Shown here: in pieces, positions 53,690 through 62,321 of the stretch
Position numbering within the stretch: the stretch's first letter is position 1
How the letters are laid out: every line of letters starts with the position of its first letter
From: Streptomyces caniferus
Lineage (GTDB): Bacteria; Actinomycetota; Actinomycetes; Streptomycetales; Streptomycetaceae
DNA length: 64,000 bases
Assembly: GCF_009811555.1 (NCBI RefSeq)
Contig: NZ_BLIN01000002.1
Coordinates: 558,001 to 622,000 of the forward strand
Direction of reading: 5' to 3'
Made by a program: the position numbers and the translations under genes
The notes under the pieces: generated by a model
What the model was told of the DNA's origin: nothing
Seen by the model: only the letters and a program-made list of their open reading frames with translations
Databases searched by the model: none

Positions 53690-53740
53690 GCGAAGGGGCG
53701 CGGGGAACTGCGCGGCCCGCCACGGCGCAGCCTCAGCCGC
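53690..53740. repeat. Copy of a dispersed Streptomyces intergenic repeat
   Basis: The core AAGGGGCGCGGGGAACTGCG with CGCGG after it (about 53692-53716) resembles a GC-rich intergenic motif that I recall being repeated many times in Streptomyces genomes, often near gene ends. It lies in the 280-bp gap between the antiporter start and the LysR gene end, surrounded by short complementary GC blocks. Confidence 0.5.
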
Positions 53741-53799
53741 ACGACGGCACCACTCGGCAGCTCTCGCCGCCGCTGGCCGCGTCCCGCGGAGCGCTCCGC

Positions 53800-54759
53800 T
53801 CAACCCCCCACCGGCAGCGGCCCGTTGTGCTGGACGAGCCAGGTGCGGTAGGCCTCGCTCGCCCAGGCGGTCTCCATGTACGAGGCGGTCAGGTCCGCGA
53901 AGAGGTCGTCGGCGGAGGCGGCGGGGGTGCCGTCCTGGCGGCAGGCCATGAAGAGGCGGACGGCCAGCGGATCGCCGTACAGGGGGCGGATCGCCATGCC
54001 GTGCCGGGGGCGGGCGGTCGGCTGGCAGGGGGTGACCACCTCGCCGGCCGTGACGAGGTCCACGGTGGTGAGGTAGTCGCCGTGCACGACACGGGGGTTG
54101 ATGCCGGCCGCGGCCCAGATGCGGCGCAGGCCGGCCCATTCGCCGTCCACGCTCGGGTCGACCATCCACTGGTCGTCGGCGAGGTCCGCCACCCGGATGA
54201 CCGTCCGGGAGGCCGCGGGATGGGTGTCGGACACGGCGATGAACTGCGGCTCCCTGGCGATGAGTTCGTGCGCCACCAGGCTCTCGGGTACCCGTAGGGG
54301 CGCGCCCTCGACCTCGTGGACGAAGGCGGCGTCGAGCTGCCCCGTCACGACCATGTGGAGCAACGCATTGGCGGACACATCGGTTCTTATCGTGGTGTCG
54401 GTGTCCGGCAGCCGCACCCGGAGCCGGCGCAGCCACCCGGCGACGGCGGGGCTGTTGGTGCTGCCGATGTGCAGCCGCGCACCCCGGTCGCGGTGCGAGG
54501 AGGAGGCAACCTCGTCAATAAGTGCCCGCATTTCGGCCACTATCGGCCGGGCCCGGCACAGGACCGCATGCCCCAGGGGGGTGGGCCGGCTGCCGGTCGG
54601 TTCGCGGAAGAACAGCTGGCCACCCAGGGCTTTCTCGATGCGATGGAGCTGGGTCGTCAGGGAAGGCTGGGTCATGCCGAGCTGCCGGGCCGCCTTGCGT
54701 ACGCTGCCGGAGTCCGCGATGGCGCACAATGCGCGAAGATGCCTTACCTCGAGCTCCAC
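53800..54759 (-). CDS. snpR: LysR-family regulator, SnpR-like
   Basis: A 319-aa LysR activator. The N-terminal HTH (about 1-60) reads L-R-A-L-C-A-I-A-D-S-G-S-V-R-K-A-A-R-Q-L-G-M-T-Q-P-S-L-T-x-Q, and the co-inducer domain follows from about residue 90. It is divergent from the snapalysin gene, the arrangement known for snpR/snpA in Streptomyces lividans and S. coelicolor, where SnpR activates snpA. GTG 54759 gives the normal LysR N-terminus; the frame is open to 54804. No strong ribosome site is visible. Confidence 0.85.
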   Translation of the reverse strand: MELEVRHLRALCAIADSGSVRKAARQLGMTQPSLTTQLHRIEKALGGQLFFREPTGSRPTPLGHAVLCRARPIVAEMRALIDEVASSSHRDRGARLHIGSTNSPAVAGWLRRLRVRLPDTDTTIRTDVSANALLHMVVTGQLDAAFVHEVEGAPLRVPESLVAHELIAREPQFIAVSDTHPAASRTVIRVADLADDQWMVDPSVDGEWAGLRRIWAAAGINPRVVHGDYLTTVDLVTAGEVVTPCQPTARPRHGMAIRPLYGDPLAVRLFMACRQDGTPAASADDLFADLTASYMETAWASEAYRTWLVQHNGPLPVGG

Positions 54760-54977
54760 GTCCGGAGCATAACGACGACGGCATACGTCACACCAGACTC
54801 TCAAACCTGTCGGAACGCGTTCTTTTTTCCGGGGTATTGGCTGGTGCTATCGCCACCTGGCATCTCTGTCTTCCGGGTGAACTCCGTCCAGACTCAACGG
54901 CACCAAGAAATCCGCAGGGCCCCGGTCGCCGCCCCACACGGCGACCGTACGGCCCTCGGACATAAAGGAGCCCCCAC

Positions 54978-55643
54978 ATGAGATCTCCCAAGACGGCGCT
55001 GTCGGCGGCGCTCGGTCTGGGCCTCGTCGCCGCGCTCGCAGCCGCGGCGCCGGTTTCGGCAGCCTCCCCCTCCACGGTCAACTCCTCCCACAGCACCCCC
55101 GCTTCGATCGCGGCCTACAACGGCTCGGCGGCCGAGAAGGCCGACACCAAGGCGTTCTTCGCGGCCGTGGTGAAGTCCGCGAAGGCCAAGATGAAGGCCC
55201 ACCCGGACGCCGCCTCGGTGACCGTCACCTATGACGCCAGCGCGGCCCCGACGTTCGCGAACCAGATAGCCCAGAGCGCGTCGATCTGGAACGGCGCCGT
55301 CTCGAACGTGAAGCTGCAGGCGGGCAGCGGCGGCGACTTCGAGTACCGCGAGGGCAACGACGCGCGTGGCTCGTACGCCAGCACCGACGGTCACGGGAAG
55401 GGCTACGTCTTCCTGGACTACCAGCAGAACCAGGAGTACAACTCCACCCGCGTGGCCGCGCACGAGACCGGCCATGTGCTGGGCCTGCCGGACCACTACG
55501 AGGGCCCGTGCAGCGAGCTGATGTCCGGCGGCGGCCCCGGCACGTCCTGCCAGAACGCCCAGCCGGACGCGAACGAGAGCGCCAAGGTGGACCAGCTCTG
55601 GGCCAACGGCCTGGCGGGCGTCCACTTCGGCAAGGCCTCCTGA
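54978..55643 (+). CDS. snpA: Snapalysin (small neutral metalloprotease)
   Basis: A 221-aa secreted zinc protease of family M7 that degrades milk and other proteins extracellularly. The signal peptide covers about 1-28 (V-S-A-A at the end) and a propeptide follows. The zinc site [11 protein letters not shown] uses His162, His166 and Asp172 with Glu163 as base; Met182 in L-M-S-G-G-G forms the Met-turn. Asp in place of the third His is diagnostic of snapalysins. A strong AAAGGAG ribosome site precedes the ATG. The divergent LysR gene is its likely activator. Confidence 0.95.
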   Translation: MRSPKTALSAALGLGLVAALAAAAPVSAASPSTVNSSHSTPASIAAYNGSAAEKADTKAFFAAVVKSAKAKMKAHPDAASVTVTYDASAAPTFANQIAQSASIWNGAVSNVKLQAGSGGDFEYREGNDARGSYASTDGHGKGYVFLDYQQNQEYNSTRVAAHETGHVLGLPDHYEGPCSELMSGGGPGTSCQNAQPDANESAKVDQLWANGLAGVHFGKAS

Positions 55644-55801
55644 CGTACGACGGCCTGGTGACGTAACGAAGTTCGGCGGTGGCCGACGGATCGGACCGGG
55701 TCGGCATGGGCCGGATCCGGACGGCCGGGGCTGTCGAGAGCCGGGACCTGGCGGCCGGCGCTCGTACCCCACCAGCCCTCGCATCTCCTGCGCCGCCCGT
55801 G

Positions 55802-55833
55802 CGGTGGGGCTCCTTCCGGAGCCCCACCGTTTT
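55802..55833. terminator. Strong terminator between snpA and crcB
   Basis: CGGTGGGGCTCC (55802-55813) pairs perfectly with GGAGCCCCACCG (55818-55829), 4-nt loop, followed by TTTT. It lies between the convergent snpA and crcB operons. Confidence 0.88.
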
Positions 55834-55854
55834 CGTGTGCGCCCGGGTCCGCGG

Positions 55855-56229
55855 TCAGCCCCAGAGCGCCTGCCCGGCGGCCACCCCGGCGAACGCCGCC
55901 GCCAGTCCGGCCACCACGGTCGCCACGACATTGGCCGCCGCGCTCCCCCGGGCCCGGTCGGCGGCCAGCCGGAGCGTCTCGTAGGAGAAGGTCGAGTAGG
56001 TCGTCAGCGCGCCGCACAGGCCCGTGCCGATCAGCAACTGGACGTGCGAGGAGGCGGCACCGGCCGAGGCCGCGCCGGTCAGCAGGCCGAGGACCAGGGA
56101 GCCGAAGACGTTGACGGTGAAGGTCCCCCAGGGCAGGACCGCGTCGTGCCGGGACTGCACATAGCGGTCGGTGAGGAAGCGCAGCGGCGCCCCGACCATG
56201 GCACCGGCCACCACCAGCAGCCAGTTCAC
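55855..56229 (-). CDS. crcB: Fluoride channel CrcB/Fluc, second copy
   Basis: A 124-aa CrcB protein with four hydrophobic helices. G-A-P-L-R-F-L-T-D near residue 14, [10 protein letters not shown] near 37-46 (pore Asn) and T-T-Y-S-T-F-S-Y-E near 79-87 (Phe-box region) are family hallmarks. The dimer exports fluoride. GTG 56229 overlaps the DUF190 stop by 4 bp. With the first copy upstream it may form a heterodimer, as in other tandem crcB operons. Confidence 0.92.
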   Translation of the reverse strand: MNWLLVVAGAMVGAPLRFLTDRYVQSRHDAVLPWGTFTVNVFGSLVLGLLTGAASAGAASSHVQLLIGTGLCGALTTYSTFSYETLRLAADRARGSAAANVVATVVAGLAAAFAGVAAGQALWG

Positions 56230-56612
56230 CCGCGCCGGCCCTCCCCGCGGCCGCCACCGTCCGCCGGCCGGAAGGAGAGCATCTCGCACGGGTCGAGGGT
56301 CACCAGCCCGCCGTCCGTGAGGAGTTCCTCCAGTTGCGGCAGGAAGGCCCGCACCCGCTCCTCCGTGTCGACGACGACGATCGCCACCGGCAGCTCCTCG
56401 CTCAGGGACAGCAGGCGCTGGGTGTGGACGACGCCCGAGGAGCCGAAGCCCTCGATGCCCCGGAAGACGCTGGCCCCGGCCAGCCCCGCCTCGAACGCGC
56501 GGTGCACGATCTCCGCGTAGAGCGGCTTGTGGTGCCATACGTCCTCCTCGCCGACGAGGACCGTGAGCCGTAGCGCCGGGGTGCCGCCCGGATGTGCCGT
56601 GCCGTGTGTCAT
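56226..56612 (-). CDS. DUF190 family protein
   Basis: A 128-aa soluble DUF190 protein (PII-like ferredoxin-like fold): L-T-V-L-V-G-E-E-D near residue 16, [15 protein letters not shown] near 43-57 and [11 protein letters not shown] near 72. DUF190 genes often sit beside crcB and probably help fluoride-export regulation. It overlaps both neighbours by 4 bp, so crcB-DUF190-crcB is one coupled operon. Confidence 0.9.
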   Translation of the reverse strand: MTHGTAHPGGTPALRLTVLVGEEDVWHHKPLYAEIVHRAFEAGLAGASVFRGIEGFGSSGVVHTQRLLSLSEELPVAIVVVDTEERVRAFLPQLEELLTDGGLVTLDPCEMLSFRPADGGGRGEGRRG

Positions 56613-57046
56613 GCCGTCCGCCGCCTCAGTTCGAGAAGTGCCCGGGTGCCGGTCACCGCGCCCCATACGACCGCGAGCGCGACGAGCACGGTGCCCGCGA
56701 GATACGCCAGGGCCGCGGCCGGCCGCCCGGCGTCGGCCAGCCGCTGGATGTCGACGGCGTAGGTGGAGAAGGTGGTGAAACCGCCGAGGACGCCGGTGCC
56801 GAGGAAGGGGCGCACCAGCCGGTGGGCCGGCCGGACCTCGGTGATCACCACCATCAGGACGCCCATCAGCGCACAGCCGACGGCGTTGACGGCGAGGGTC
56901 GTCCAGGGGAAGGCGCCGCTGTCCGTGGGCCACAGGAGTGCGGCGCCGTAACGGGCCGTGGCGCCGATCGCGCCGCCCGCGGCCACCACGCCGATCACCG
57001 GCCACTGTCCCTGCCAGGGCGCCGCCCGGCGGCCTCGCTCGTCCAT
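56609..57046 (-). CDS. crcB: Fluoride channel CrcB/Fluc, first copy
   Basis: A 145-aa CrcB with a charged N-terminus of about 18 residues followed by four helices; [10 protein letters not shown] near 24-33, T-L-A-V-N-A-V-G-C near 50-58 (pore Asn) and [10 protein letters not shown] near 87-96. ATG 57046 follows GGGAGCG. It is the first gene of the fluoride operon. No fluoride riboswitch was recognised in the 5-prime region. Confidence 0.92.
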   Translation of the reverse strand: MDERGRRAAPWQGQWPVIGVVAAGGAIGATARYGAALLWPTDSGAFPWTTLAVNAVGCALMGVLMVVITEVRPAHRLVRPFLGTGVLGGFTTFSTYAVDIQRLADAGRPAAALAYLAGTVLVALAVVWGAVTGTRALLELRRRTA

Positions 57047-57166
57047 ATCGCTCCCGAGATCATCGCCGACCTCAGGCTATCCCTGCGTGGGGGACGCCGC
57101 CGAACCGGGAACGGCGGCCCCGGGGCGGCGGGGCGGCCGTTCCCGGAGGCGCCCCGCCCCGCTGGA

Positions 57167-58033
57167 TCACACCGGGACGGCCTCGCGGACGGGGTGGTGC
57201 CGGCTGATGTTCCTGGCCAGCAGTTCGGTGGCCTCCTTGACCCCGATCTCGCCGTCGCGCTCCCCGGTGGCGGGCAGCCGGCCGTCCGCGTACTTCAGCT
57301 CGGCCATCGCGGTCTCCATCGCCCGGTGCGCGGCGAACAGGCACGGGGTGCTGTAGATGGCCACATCGACGCCGAGCCCGGTCAGTTCGGTCAGCGAGAG
57401 CCGCGGGGACTTGCCGCCCGCGATCTGGTTGAACAGCAGCGGCTTGGTGCCGAGGACCGTGCGGATCCGGCGGATCCGGTCGACGCTGCGCACCCCGTCG
57501 ACGAGCACCACATCCGCGTCGGTCCCGGCCAGCGCCGCCGCCCGCCGCAGGATCTCGTCCTCCTCCGTGGCGTCCGTACGGGCCACGACGAGCAGGTCGG
57601 TACGGCTGGCCAGCACCAGGTTCAGCTTCTCCAGGTACTCCTCCAGCGGCAGCAGCAGCTTGCCGTCCGCGTGGCCGCAACGGCGCGGCCGCCGCTGGTC
57701 CTCCAGGATCACCCCGCTCGCGCCGATGCGCTCCAGGCGCTGCACCACATGGCAGGCCACCTCCGGGTCGACATAGCCGTCGTCGATGTCCACCAGCAGA
57801 TGGTGGCGCGGGAACGCGCCGCGCAGGCGCTCGACGAACGCGACCATGTCGGGCCAGGCGATGAACCCGATGTCCGGAAGTCCGTAGTACGACGCGGCGA
57901 AGCCGAAGCCGGACACGAAGAAGCCGTTGTAGTGCGCGGCGGCGATGGAGGCCGAGTGCATGTCGTGGACGCCGATCAGCGGCGTCGTCCCCTCGGCCGC
58001 GATCTCGTCACGCAGTGCTTGTCCGTACCGCAA
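57167..58033 (-). CDS. Isocitrate lyase/PEP mutase superfamily enzyme
   Basis: A 288-aa TIM-barrel protein of the ICL/PEPM superfamily, which forms or cleaves C-C or P-C bonds next to carboxylates. L-L-V-D-I-D-D-G-Y (about 79-87) is the Mg-binding core, G-V-I-L-E-D-Q (about 108-114) follows, and a basic R-R-P-R-R-C-G-H stretch stands where the catalytic Lys-Arg-Cys-Gly-H loop lies. Carboxyphosphonoenolpyruvate mutase-like or methylisocitrate-lyase-like activity cannot be separated here; no phosphonate genes are near. TTG 58033 is chosen for its GAGGAGAG ribosome site. Confidence 0.8.
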   Translation of the reverse strand: MRYGQALRDEIAAEGTTPLIGVHDMHSASIAAAHYNGFFVSGFGFAASYYGLPDIGFIAWPDMVAFVERLRGAFPRHHLLVDIDDGYVDPEVACHVVQRLERIGASGVILEDQRRPRRCGHADGKLLLPLEEYLEKLNLVLASRTDLLVVARTDATEEDEILRRAAALAGTDADVVLVDGVRSVDRIRRIRTVLGTKPLLFNQIAGGKSPRLSLTELTGLGVDVAIYSTPCLFAAHRAMETAMAELKYADGRLPATGERDGEIGVKEATELLARNISRHHPVREAVPV

Positions 58034-58306
58034 TGTGCTCTCCTCACAGGACCGGCGGGGACCTCGGCCGGCGTCCGGGGGGCTCGGGCCGCGCGCAAGC
58101 GCCCGGCGCCGTGCCGACCTGTCCGCTGGGGAACTGGTCAGGGCATGTTTATCCGGCACATCGGCACAATTCCTTTAACACGCCATGGCCTTCCGGAACT
58201 TTCTCCGTACTTCACCCCGCGTCGGCGCCCGGCGGTCTCGGGGGCCCGGCGTCCTCGGAGCCCGACCCGGGCCGGTCCGCCCGGCCCCGGCCCGCGCGGA
58301 CCGGCG

Positions 58307-59398
58307 TCAGAGCCAGCCGTTCCGCTTGAAGCCGCGGTGGATCACCCAGCAGAGGGCCACTATCACCGTCATGACCAGCGGATAGCCGAACACCCAGTGC
58401 TTTTCCGGCATATGGTCGAAATTCATGCCGTACACGCCGCAGACCATGGTCGGCACCGCCAGGATCGCGACCCAGGCGCTGATCCGGCGCATGTCCTCGT
58501 TCTGGGCGACGGTGACCTGGGCGAGATGGGCCTGGAGTATGGAATTGAGCAGTTCGTCGAATGCGGTGATCTGCTCGGTGACCCGGTCGAGGTGGTCGGC
58601 GACGTCCCGGAAGTACGTCTTGATGCGGGGTTCGACCTGCGTCATCGGCTGGGTCGCCAGCTCCTGCATCGGCCGGTCCAAAGGGGCCACCGCACGCTTG
58701 AGTTCCAGCAGCTCGCGCTTGAGCTGGTAGATCCGGCCGGCCCCGCCGCTGCCGCGCACCGAGAAGACCTCGCTCTCGACGTCGTCGATGTCGATCGAGA
58801 CGGCGGCGGTGACATCGAGGTAGTCGTCCACGACCAGGTCGGCGACGGCATGCAGTACGGCGGACGGGCCGAGGGCCAACTGTTCGGGCACGGACTCCAG
58901 TTGCTCGCGGAGCGGGCCCAGCGAGCCGTGGCCGCCGTGCCGCACCGTGATCACGAAGTCGGTGCCGGTGAAGACCATGATCTCGCCGGTCTCGACGACT
59001 TCGCTGGTGTCGGTGAGCCGGTCGTGCTCGACGTAGCGGACCGTCTTGAAGACGGTGAACAGCGAGTCGTCGTACCGCTCCAGCTTGGGCCGCTGATGCG
59101 CGTGGACCGCGTCCTCGACCGCGAGCGGGTGCAGCCCGAACAACTCGACGATTCCGGCGAATTCCTTCTCGGACGGCTCATGGAGCCCGATCCAGACAAA
59201 TCCACTGCCGGAGTCGCGGACCCGTCGGATCGCCGCGTCGGCCGGGTGGTCGCCGTCCTGGCGCACGCCGTCCACGTACACCGCGCAGTTCACCACGGCG
59301 GTACCGAGCGGCGAGCGCGCCGGGTGGCTGAGGTCGACTCCCCGGCTGCGCGGCTGCGGCAGCCGGACGGCCTTGCGGAGGTTGCTGATCATCGACAC
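58307..59398 (-). CDS. corA: CorA-family magnesium/cobalt transporter
   Basis: A 363-aa CorA channel for Mg2+ (and Co2+). The large N-terminal cytoplasmic domain and long stalk helix are followed by two membrane helices at the C-terminus, with the signature Y-G-M-N-F near residue 332 at the end of the first. The basic K-R-N-G-W-L tail is also typical. GTG 59398 and ATG 59392 are both possible starts. It is a single gene on the minus strand downstream of the MFS gene. Confidence 0.9.
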   Translation of the reverse strand: MSMISNLRKAVRLPQPRSRGVDLSHPARSPLGTAVVNCAVYVDGVRQDGDHPADAAIRRVRDSGSGFVWIGLHEPSEKEFAGIVELFGLHPLAVEDAVHAHQRPKLERYDDSLFTVFKTVRYVEHDRLTDTSEVVETGEIMVFTGTDFVITVRHGGHGSLGPLREQLESVPEQLALGPSAVLHAVADLVVDDYLDVTAAVSIDIDDVESEVFSVRGSGGAGRIYQLKRELLELKRAVAPLDRPMQELATQPMTQVEPRIKTYFRDVADHLDRVTEQITAFDELLNSILQAHLAQVTVAQNEDMRRISAWVAILAVPTMVCGVYGMNFDHMPEKHWVFGYPLVMTVIVALCWVIHRGFKRNGWL

Positions 59399-59492
59399 CG
59401 GGCCAGTATGGCCCGCCGGAGCCCGTGAACGGTACGGCGAAGGGGCGGATTTTACGCAGCGGGACGGGGCGGGGACGCTCGATTGCCCGCTG

Positions 59493-61055
59493 TCAGGGGA
59501 CCAGGGCCGGCTGCCGCTCCTCCGGCCTGCCCTCCCCCGACGCCGCCGGCTCCCCCTGCTCGGCGGGCTGCTGCGCACGCACCGTCCGCGGCAGCAGGAA
59601 CAGCAGGCCGAAGACGACGACCAGGCCGCCGCTGATCCACCACAGGGCGTGACCGGTGGCCTCGACGAAGGCGGCCCGCAGCGCGCCCGGCGCCCCGGCA
59701 CTGCCCGCCTCCCCCCTGCTGCCGACGACCCCGAAGAAGGCCACCGACGACAGCCCCAGCCCCAGCGCCATCCCGAGCTGGCCGGTGGTGTTGAAGATCC
59801 CGGACGCCGAACCGGAGTGCTCGGCCGGGACCTCCGAGAGCGCGGCGTCGGTGATCGGCGCGACGATCAGCCCCATACCGGCGCCCATGAGGAGCATCGC
59901 CGGCACCAACTGCCAGGACTGCAGGGCGGTCCCGTAGCGTCCGGCCTCCCCGAGGTAGACCAGCGCCCCGCACAGCATGATCAGCGCACCGGCCTGCAGG
60001 ACCTTGCGGCCGAAGCGCGGCACCAGCTTCTGGACGGACACCCCGGCCGCGAGGGAGCAGGCGAGCGAGAACGGCACCCCGGTCAGTCCGGCGTGCAGCG
60101 GGCCCCAGCCCAGCCCCAGCTGCATGTGGAGCGTCCAGACCAGGAAGAAGAGGCCGCTGACCACGCCGAAGGTCAACTGGACGCCGGCGCCCACGGCGAA
60201 GCTCCGGATCGTGAAGAGGGAGAGTTCGACGAGGGGGGCGCCGCCCTTGCGGGCCCTGGCGCGCTCGAAGCGCACGAAGACCGCCAGGACCAGCGGGCTC
60301 GCCGCCATCGAGACGAAGCCCCACAGCGGCCAGCCGTTCTCCCGCCCCTGGGTGAGCGGGTAGAGCAGCATCAGCAGGCCCACGGTGGCCAGCGCGGTGC
60401 CGATCAGGTCGACGCGCAGGGCGCGCGGGGCCCGGGACTCGGTGAGGAAGCGGCGGCCGAGCAGGATGCCCGCGACCCCGACCGGCAGGTTGATCAGGAA
60501 GATCGGGCGCCAGGCGAGGCCGAAGAGATCGCCTTCGGTGAGCAGTGCGCCGATCAGCGGGCCGCAGACCGCGCCGAGACCGATCACCGCGCCGAACATC
60601 CCGAAGACCTTGCCGCGCTCGTGCGCCGGAAAGCTGACGTGGATGATCGCCAGCACCTGCGGCACCATCAGCGCGGCCATCGCGCCCTGCAGCACCCGCG
60701 CGCCGATCAGCATGCCGGGCCCGGCCGCGAAGCCGCACAGCGCGGAGGCGAGGGTGAAGCCGCCCATGCCGAGCAGGAACAGCTTCTTGCGGCCGTGGAT
60801 GTCACCGAGCCGGCCGCCGGTGATCAGGCCGAGCGCGAAGGCGAGGGCGTAGCCGGCCGTGACCCACTGGACGGCGCTGAAGGTCGCCCCGGTGTCCCGC
60901 TGGATGCTCGGGACGGCGATATTGACGATGGTCGCGTCGACCAGGTCCATGAAGGCGGCCGTCAGGACGACGGCGAGTGCGATCCAGCGTCTGCGGCCGG
61001 CCGCTCGCGCGGCCGTGTCGGCCGTCTCGTGGGCGGTGGGGACGGGCGTGGTCAT
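59493..61055 (-). CDS. DHA2-type MFS drug exporter
   Basis: A 520-aa 14-helix MFS exporter of the DHA2 (QacA/EmrB) group. Motifs: D-L-V-D-A-T-I-V-N-I-A in helix 1 (motif D1), G-R-L-G-D-I-H-G-R-K-K in the helix 2-3 loop (motif A), and the helix 5 region with G-P-L-I-G-A-L-L (motif C, antiporter). It probably exports cationic or amphipathic drugs by proton antiport. ATG 61055 follows GGAGAG. It is divergent from the WYL regulator with shared operator-like repeats. Confidence 0.88.
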   Translation of the reverse strand: MTTPVPTAHETADTAARAAGRRRWIALAVVLTAAFMDLVDATIVNIAVPSIQRDTGATFSAVQWVTAGYALAFALGLITGGRLGDIHGRKKLFLLGMGGFTLASALCGFAAGPGMLIGARVLQGAMAALMVPQVLAIIHVSFPAHERGKVFGMFGAVIGLGAVCGPLIGALLTEGDLFGLAWRPIFLINLPVGVAGILLGRRFLTESRAPRALRVDLIGTALATVGLLMLLYPLTQGRENGWPLWGFVSMAASPLVLAVFVRFERARARKGGAPLVELSLFTIRSFAVGAGVQLTFGVVSGLFFLVWTLHMQLGLGWGPLHAGLTGVPFSLACSLAAGVSVQKLVPRFGRKVLQAGALIMLCGALVYLGEAGRYGTALQSWQLVPAMLLMGAGMGLIVAPITDAALSEVPAEHSGSASGIFNTTGQLGMALGLGLSSVAFFGVVGSRGEAGSAGAPGALRAAFVEATGHALWWISGGLVVVFGLLFLLPRTVRAQQPAEQGEPAASGEGRPEERQPALVP

Positions 61056-61172
61056 GACGTCTCTCCAGTGGAACCGGTACGGAAGGGAGCGGCGGCCGGA
61101 GCCGGTGGCGCGGCGGGCGCGCGAGCCGGAGCTGCCGGCCGCGAGCGGCGGCCGGGCGTCCGACGTCACCGA

Positions 61173-61205
61173 CCCTAGATCCGGTATAGGACAGCTCCGG
61201 TCCTA
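61173..61205. promoter_or_regulatory. TAGGAC-N7-GTCCTA operator between MFS and WYL genes
   Basis: TAGGAC (61187-61192) and GTCCTA (61200-61205) form an inverted repeat, and a further CCTA near 61173-61177 pairs with TAGG. It lies 24 bp before the WYL regulator start in the divergent region and is the likely binding site of that regulator. Confidence 0.55.
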
Positions 61206-61228
61206 GTGACACCGGCATCATCGGTCCC

Positions 61229-62236
61229 ATGAGTGAGACATCGGCGCGCCTGCTGAACCTGCTGTCCCTGCTGCAGACCCCGCGCGAATGGCCCGGCAGC
61301 GAGCTGGCCCGGCGGCTGTCGGTCACCTCCCGGACGATCCGCCGCGATATCGAGCGGCTGCGCGAACTGGGCTACCCCGTGCACGCCACGATGGGCGCGG
61401 AGGGCGGCTACCGGCTGGCCGCGGGCACCGCGATGCCGCCGCTGCTGCTGGACGACGACGAGGCGGTGGCCATCGCGGTCGGCCTGCGCTCGGCCGCCGG
61501 CCATACCGTCGAGGGCATCGAGGAGGCGTCCGTACGCGCGCTGGCCAAGCTGGAACAGGTGCTGCCGGCCCGGCTGCGGCGCCGGGTGGGCACGCTCGGC
61601 ACGGCCACCGTCCCGCTGCCGGCCGGTGACGGCCCGACCGTCGACCCGGAGCATCTGACGGTGCTCGCCGCGGCCATCACCAACCACGAGCGGCTGCGCT
61701 TCCACTACCGCGCGGGCACCGGCCCCCGCAGCAAACGCCTGGTGGAGCCGCACCGCCTGGTCGCCTCGGGGCGCCGCTGGTACCTCGTGGCGTACGACAA
61801 CGACCGCGAGGACTGGCGGATCTTCCGGGTGGACCGGCTGAGCGAGCCGTTCCCCACCGGCGTACGGACCGCGCCGCGCGAACTGCCCGCCGCCGACGCG
61901 GGCGCCTACGTCCGGGAGCGGATGCAGGGGATGAGCGCGTCCCACCGGGCGGTGGCGACCGTACGGGCGCCCGCAGCGGAGGTAGCGGGGCGACTGGGCG
62001 GACCGGCCGCGGGCGAGGTCGTGGCGCTCGACGAGGCGTCCTGCCGCTGGCACAGCACCCCCGATTCGCTGGAGTGGCTGGCGCTCCGGCTGGCCATGCT
62101 GGGCCACGAGTTCACCGTCCACGAACCGCCGGAGCTGGCCGCTTACCTGCGGGAGATGGGCGGCCGGGCCGGCCGCGCGGGGGCGGCCCTGTGCGGCGGC
62201 GAGGAGGGGGCAGAAGAGGGAGAGCGGGGGAGGTGA
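61229..62236 (+). CDS. WYL-domain (YafY-like) transcriptional regulator
   Basis: A 335-aa regulator with an N-terminal HTH_11 winged helix (L-L-N-L-L-S-L-L-Q, then [19 protein letters not shown] near 29-47) and a WYL domain (about 140-220) in which the usual W-Y-L appears as [11 protein letters not shown]-terminal WCX-like extension follows. It probably senses a ligand through the WYL domain and controls the divergent MFS exporter. Confidence 0.88.
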   Translation: MSETSARLLNLLSLLQTPREWPGSELARRLSVTSRTIRRDIERLRELGYPVHATMGAEGGYRLAAGTAMPPLLLDDDEAVAIAVGLRSAAGHTVEGIEEASVRALAKLEQVLPARLRRRVGTLGTATVPLPAGDGPTVDPEHLTVLAAAITNHERLRFHYRAGTGPRSKRLVEPHRLVASGRRWYLVAYDNDREDWRIFRVDRLSEPFPTGVRTAPRELPAADAGAYVRERMQGMSASHRAVATVRAPAAEVAGRLGGPAAGEVVALDEASCRWHSTPDSLEWLALRLAMLGHEFTVHEPPELAAYLREMGGRAGRAGAALCGGEEGAEEGERGR

Positions 62237-62257
62237 CACCGTGATACCACCCGGGGA

Positions 62258-62274
62258 ATACCCTAGGGGGGTAT
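62258..62274 (+). promoter_or_regulatory. CsoR-like copper operator upstream of the P-type ATPase
   Basis: ATACCCTAGGGGGGTAT is a near-palindrome of the form ATACCC...GGGTAT, like operators bound by CsoR repressors in actinobacteria. It ends 47 nt before the ATPase start, so copper would relieve repression of the pump. Confidence 0.65.
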
Positions 62275-62321
62275 ATGGTTCTCCAGGGAAACGGGCACTC
62301 GCAGCACACCGAGGAGCAGTC

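Noticed and set aside
52095..53951. 618-codon plus-strand frame
   Set aside because: Antisense to the CPA1 antiporter; Gln/Glu/His-rich as expected for the reverse of membrane helices.
57047..57100. Fluoride riboswitch before the crcB operon
   Set aside because: The short 5-prime region shows none of the conserved crcB-motif pseudoknot elements that I could recognise.
59373..61178. 601-codon plus-strand frame
   Set aside because: Antisense to the MFS exporter; hydrophilic reverse of membrane helices.
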